64,000 bases of DNA from Chrysoperla carnea (lineage: Eukaryota; Arthropoda; Insecta; Neuroptera; Chrysopidae): contig NC_058337.1 of the NCBI RefSeq assembly GCF_905475395.1, forward strand, positions 71,072,368-71,136,367, written 5' to 3'. How positions within the stretch are numbered: the stretch's first letter is position 1; each line of letters opens with the position of its first letter. Below are positions 60,131 through 64,000 of this stretch, one piece after another. The notes under the pieces are model-generated. The model saw nothing but the letters and a program-made list of their open reading frames with translations, did not search any database and had not been told where the DNA came from. The translations under genes were made by a program, and so were the position numbers.

Positions 60131-60225
60131 CCTACTCTCTTAAAATGAAATAGTGAAAAGTATAACAAATCACTATTTTGTTGTTACCATTCAATATTTT
60201 CACTATTTCAAACTTAAGAGAGTAG
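60131..60225. repeat. Inverted repeat with 29-bp arms
   Basis: The arms at 60131-60159 and 60197-60225 (core ctactctcttaa ... tgaaatagtgaaaa and its complement) differ by a base or two and a 1-bp indel, with a 37-nt loop. The loop itself can pair weakly. MITE-like. Confidence 0.6.
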
Positions 60226-60599
60226 TGATAGGTAGTAAGATTGGGCGACCAAACTTTTAATAGCAAGGAGATCATCTGAGGTAGTAAATCATAATTTATT
60301 CACCTTAATCCGCGTAAAGAAGTCCTTGGAAAGAAGGCAATATTTTTACTTCCTAATTATTTGAATACTTCTCCGATTTTAGTCTGACCATATGTGTTAA
60401 TAATTTTTTCAGGATGGTTTTATCTTAGCTGTTTGTGATGTCCGTTAGCCAAGAACATATATATTTATATAAGGATATGAAACCAACCTCCTATGGCAAG
60501 CTATAAACAACCATGTCTGAATTAACATTATTGATTTAAAACAATTGAAATTGTTTTCAATGACTTTCAATTGATTCAAAAGACAAAAATTGAATACAA

Positions 60600-60951
60600 A
60601 AGACAGCCGGATGCGCAGTATAAAGTACACAACAACCGAGGACTAGACCTCGACCTCAGCAGGTGCATGTTTTCCTGCTGCTCTCTCTACTGTTCTCGCC
60701 GTTAGCTTTGCTTTAGGGAGAAATGGCAGTCCTGTGCCATTTGAAAAGTGCTTGCCTGAGAGAGGGTAGAAACAAAAGACTCATCTGACAGACACTCACT
60801 GCATTGAGTTGTGTTTCTAAAAATTAATGTGTTAACCGTGCTTTCAGTCAATCAAAAATAGTATGACGTTTAACTAAAAAAGTGTTAATTGGATTTAAAT
60901 AAAGAACACAAAGTCGAAGAGACTTTATTTGTAAGTGATTGGAGTTGATGG
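60600..60951 (+). promoter_or_regulatory. G+C-richer island, possible core promoter and first exon
   Basis: A 350-bp stretch is clearly less AT-rich than its surroundings. It has TATAAA at 60619-60624, an initiator-like cctcagca about 38 bp later and, at its right edge, a strong donor ttgatg|gtaagc (60952). There is no long coding frame. If real, it would be an untranslated or short-coding first exon, possibly of the gene whose exon lies at 62860. It could instead be part of an LTR or other element. Confidence 0.3.
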
Positions 60952-61760
60952 TAAGCGCATGAAAAAGTCTCTAAAATACTCTAAAGAACCTCTAATAATA
61001 TTTTAATTTAAAACGAAACCAATTCCTATCGGAATTTAATTATATTTATTGTTAAAAAGAAGGGACGACACTAAACTTATAATTAACATAATTATATATG
61101 AATTATTTCTATGGATATTTTGCGTGATAGAAAATTTGCTCTAGGTATTAAAGAGCACTGTCAAAATAAGACCTTGCTTCTCATTGTAGAGTTTGTAATA
61201 GACATAATAGACCATGAGATGCAATTTTAAAAAAAGGTGTTAAAACCTGTATTTGAATCAATAGAATAAATTAATAATTATATTTAATATCATTATTAAA
61301 TTGGTCTTATACAAGGACATCGGTTCGCCAATCCGGAAATTATTAACCAAAAATTATTAATGAAACATAAGGTGCCAAAAAATGTGTTGTATATAAATGC
61401 GGTCTATTTAAAAATAAGTAACAGACAGACTGGATCCAAATTGATAAAAATCAACCAAAAATGTAAAACTAGACGTAATTATAAAAATGTGACCGAATCG
61501 TAAGAAAACACAAAAAAATTATTATTAACTAAGATGCAAGTGGTTGAGTTAAATGTAAAATTCTGGTAATTTTAAAGAAAAAGTCGTCAAATTACTAGAT
61601 ATGGTGGAAGATTTCAGATCAATGGGTAACGCGCAATGGCTCTGAATTTGGTTTTATAAAAACGATTTGCTCAGTCGAATATTATCAGGATAGAGTTATA
61701 ATCCAAAGCTCACACAATTTACAAAAACATTAAATATTTAAAAAAATCTATTAGTCCCAC
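60952..61760. other. AT-rich spacer, no gene seen
   Basis: A second TATA-like phrase (gtatataaatgcggtc, about 61388) has no coding context. Confidence 0.4.
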
Positions 61761-62148
61761 CGTGTGTGAGTTTCATTAGAGGCGTTTCCATGGTAACGAT
61801 ACACTACTTTAATTATAGAATTGTATGGATGCATATATAATTGTATGGATTGCATTCTTGACTTACATTGAAAATTTAATATTATTGTCTCACAAATTTA
61901 AATAAATAATTATGATAATTAACATTTGAAAAATAATATTTGTGCAATTTGATTTCTTATTTTCACAATTTTTAATGAAAGAAGTTTAATAAATTAGTTT
62001 TTTTCAAAAATTTTAATTTGACATTTACTATAACATTAACATGTAAAGAATTACAAATTAGTCATAACAGGCTCCTTTAACGCCAAAATTTTTCACTGGA
62101 AGCGCCGGCTTCGATTTTATTGCCCCTACCATGACTACGCACACAACG
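61761..62148 (+). mobile_element. Family E MITE-like repeat, copy 2 (388 bp)
   Basis: Same orientation and ends as 35401-35791. The central 100 bp (around 'ttaatattattgtctcacaa' and 'attatgataattaacatttg') is identical or nearly so between the copies. Flanks differ completely, so both ends of the family are defined to within a few bases. Confidence 0.8.
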
Positions 62149-62859
62149 TTGGCGATTTATATTAATAAGCAGAATACATTTTTCTCTATCCTGAAAAATA
62201 TTCTATTCTGTAAGAGACACTATGCAGTCCATAACTTCATTTAATAATTTATCCTTTATTTTCAAGACCTTTTTGTGATAAAAGTAAGTAAGTAAGATTT
62301 AAAAGCAACACAAAAATATTTCTTTGGATTCTGCTAGATTCTTTTATGGATTATGTATCTAAGCGAAACAAGTTCAAAGGGAGCATAATTTTTAGCGTTA
62401 ATTAATTAACAAATATTCATAAGAATCATAAGAGTTTCGGATTGTTTACATCAACTATGTATGAAATGTAGAAAATGATTAGTAGGTACCAATGGTAGTT
62501 TGTGGGTAAATGATTGGCAGTAATAAAAATAAAAAAGCACTTTTTCTAAAATTTAAACTAAAATTAAACAACCTGCACAAGAGATATTATAAAAATAGTT
62601 TGTTATATTTGAAAGAATATTTTATAACAAATTGTGTGATTTTATGATATCAAAATGTGAGTCGTAATTATGCAACTTCACATGCAAAATTGAATAACAC
62701 AAATTATTGAAATGTTTTTAGAAATGATTCAGTTTTAGATAGTTGCAGTGTACCAGATGATTTTCATTACATCATATCGTTAATATGATCCTACTTTTTT
62801 TTAAATCTTTCTTTAATAGCTAATCTTCAGCGGAAACAATTTTAAACTAACCATTTCAG
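62149..62859. other. Spacer, possible intron before the 62860 exon
   Basis: AT-rich, no repeat recognised; it ends in a pyrimidine-containing acceptor (ctaaccatttcag). Confidence 0.4.
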
Positions 62860-63011
62860 TATATAATCGAACAACACGCGAACGTCGGCCAATTGTGAAG
62901 ATTGATCCAGTGCCCTTAAAAGTAGTCACAAACAATTCCATCGATTATGTCGAACCGAGCTTACGCAGTCGAGCAACCCAAAAATTATGTTTTCGTATAC
63001 GTGTCCCCTAA
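62860..63011 (+). CDS. Candidate terminal coding exon of an unrecognised gene
   Basis: After acceptor ccatttcag (AG at 62858-62859) two bases complete a split codon. A frame then runs 49 codons to TAA at 63009-63011, reading YNRTTRERRPIVKIDPVPLK, VVTNNSIDYVEPSLRSRATQ and KLCFRIRVP. The stretch is far richer in G+C (CGC GAA CGT CGG..., GTC GAA CCG AGC) than neighbouring DNA and has a balanced, protein-like composition. A phase-1 intron is implied. No strong donor lies inside, so it is probably the last coding exon, though a weak internal donor is possible. No AATAAA follows closely. I do not recognise the protein. The ORF at 62947-63195 is another frame of the same DNA. Upstream exons are not identified; 60600-60951 is one possibility. 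Confidence 0.5.
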
Positions 63012-63196
63012 CGGATTCTATTTGTGTAATATCATCATATTATGCAACATAAAGTGTCTACTTCAAGTTGAACAATTTCAGTTGAAAGTTCTTTCATTTT
63101 ATATATTACTATTAGTTTTGTTCTATTATTTTATACATAACATTCAAGTAATGAGTTTACTTAAGATTTTATTGGTATTCTCAATTAGTTATTAAG

Positions 63197-63747
63197 TTTT
63201 ATACCATGTATATATGAAATATATGAAGGTATACTAAGTTTAGTCCCAATTTTGTAACGCTTAAAAATATTGATGCTGCGAACAAAATTTTGGTTCAGGT
63301 GTTCATATAATCACATAATTAGTTCTTTTTCATTTGTCTGTATGTCGACACGCAAAAAAAAAAAAAACGAAAAAGGTCAATTGGGTCTTGTGTCCGTAGG
63401 ACTTATCTTGTAAACCGTTAGATATACAACAAATGAAAAAAAATAAGTTCCTTATAAAATAATAAACAACTTTTGTTTGAAACATGAAAATGTTCCTTAT
63501 AAAATAATAAACAACTTTTGTTTGAAACATTTTTTTGTAAACATCACTGTTTACCCGTGAGGGCGCAAAGTAGATGTAAATTTTATAGTATGTATTATAT
63601 GGGAATATCAGTTATGTATGGGTGGCTATCTAAGAGGGGATATCTTTCTTTACTTACGTGACGTAAAAAAACAAACGATTCTCTCATCAACACTGTCTAC
63701 ACATGGTATTTCAATAATTAACTCAGTCAATTGTTTGTTTTCACTTA
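63197..63747 (+). repeat. Family A repeat, full-length copy with a 45-bp duplication
   Basis: The 5' ttttataccatgtatatatg and 3' 'tcaattgtttgttttcactt' ends are present. A 39-bp block (gttccttataaaataataaa...) occurs twice, at 63447-63485 and 63492-63530, giving a 45-bp period. The 'aactcaaaaacg' to 'gaggtcgagttcg' part is largely deleted and replaced by an A-run. ORF 63330-63530 translates the duplication. Confidence 0.9.
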
Positions 63748-64000
63748 ATAAGATACGATTAGCGCTTGTTACTTCTTGTCGGTAACAATCATTTAATTAC
63801 AAACTCCCCCGCCCCCCTAAATAAATAAAAAATTTAAAAAAAAGTCTTTACTCATTTGAAGGCTAAAAATGTTTTAGTTCTTATGATAAATTGAGGAAAA
63901 ATTAGTTTATATAATTATAGGTTTAAAACCTTCTTGTTTTATTAAGACATAAGTAATTATAGAGATGAAAATTTTTGGATACCACAACGAAACATTGACT
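63748..64000. other. AT-rich right edge, no gene seen
   Basis: A short C-run (63807-63819) is the only distinctive feature. Confidence 0.4.

Noticed and set aside
62947..63195. 82-codon plus-strand ORF at the orphan exon
   Set aside because: A different frame from the better exon frame (62860-63011). Its C-terminal half is a hydrophobic AT-rich run.
1..64000. CRISPR arrays, riboswitches or prokaryotic operons
   Set aside because: No regularly spaced short repeats or operon-like gene clusters; gene structure and repeats are those of an insect.

Overview
The window is AT-rich, repeat-dense arthropod (almost certainly insect) nuclear DNA. This rests on a Jockey-type LINE, a second LINE with an RNase H domain and a tail built from the insect TTAGG telomere motif, a mariner relic, tRNA-derived SINEs, several foldback/MITE families and one intron-containing C2H2 zinc-finger gene. 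Nothing looks bacterial or viral (no operons, no CRISPR), and I cannot name the species.

One gene is well supported. A two-exon, plus-strand C2H2 zinc-finger protein (exon 1 17205-17370, intron of 5,013 bp, exon 2 22384-23528) would encode 436 residues with nine fingers. Splice sites and codon phase agree exactly. A second, partial gene may end in the exon at 62860-63011, which has a good acceptor, a 49-codon open frame of normal composition and a stop. Weaker gene-like traces are a frameshifted minus-strand coding relic (37223-37640), a short minus-strand fragment (10029-10232), a possible first exon inside the zinc-finger intron (19850-19924) and a G+C-richer possible promoter/first exon (60600-60951).

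The rest is mostly transposon debris. Left part (1-10 kb): Jockey ORF2 with one in-frame stop; the 3' end of an RNase H LINE; a nested stack at 6901-8562 in which an old repeat (family A) was hit by at least two later elements. 10-17 kb: two long-TIR elements and a CA microsatellite. 17-24 kb: zinc-finger gene with a pogo-like MITE in its intron. 24-34 kb: a tandem duplication, a SINE whose tail matches the RNase H LINE at 2.9 kb, a hairpin repeat and the C-terminal relic of a third LINE. 34-64 kb: most family-A copies, a pair of about 390-bp repeats (family E), a tRNA-Leu-derived SINE, a mariner C-terminus, palindromes and the candidate exon.

Family A (about ten copies, 280-620 bp, no coding capacity) is the dominant repeat. 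It supplies internal controls for later insertions, deletions, inversions and repair scars. Long stretches between listed items are AT-rich and show no gene I can support.
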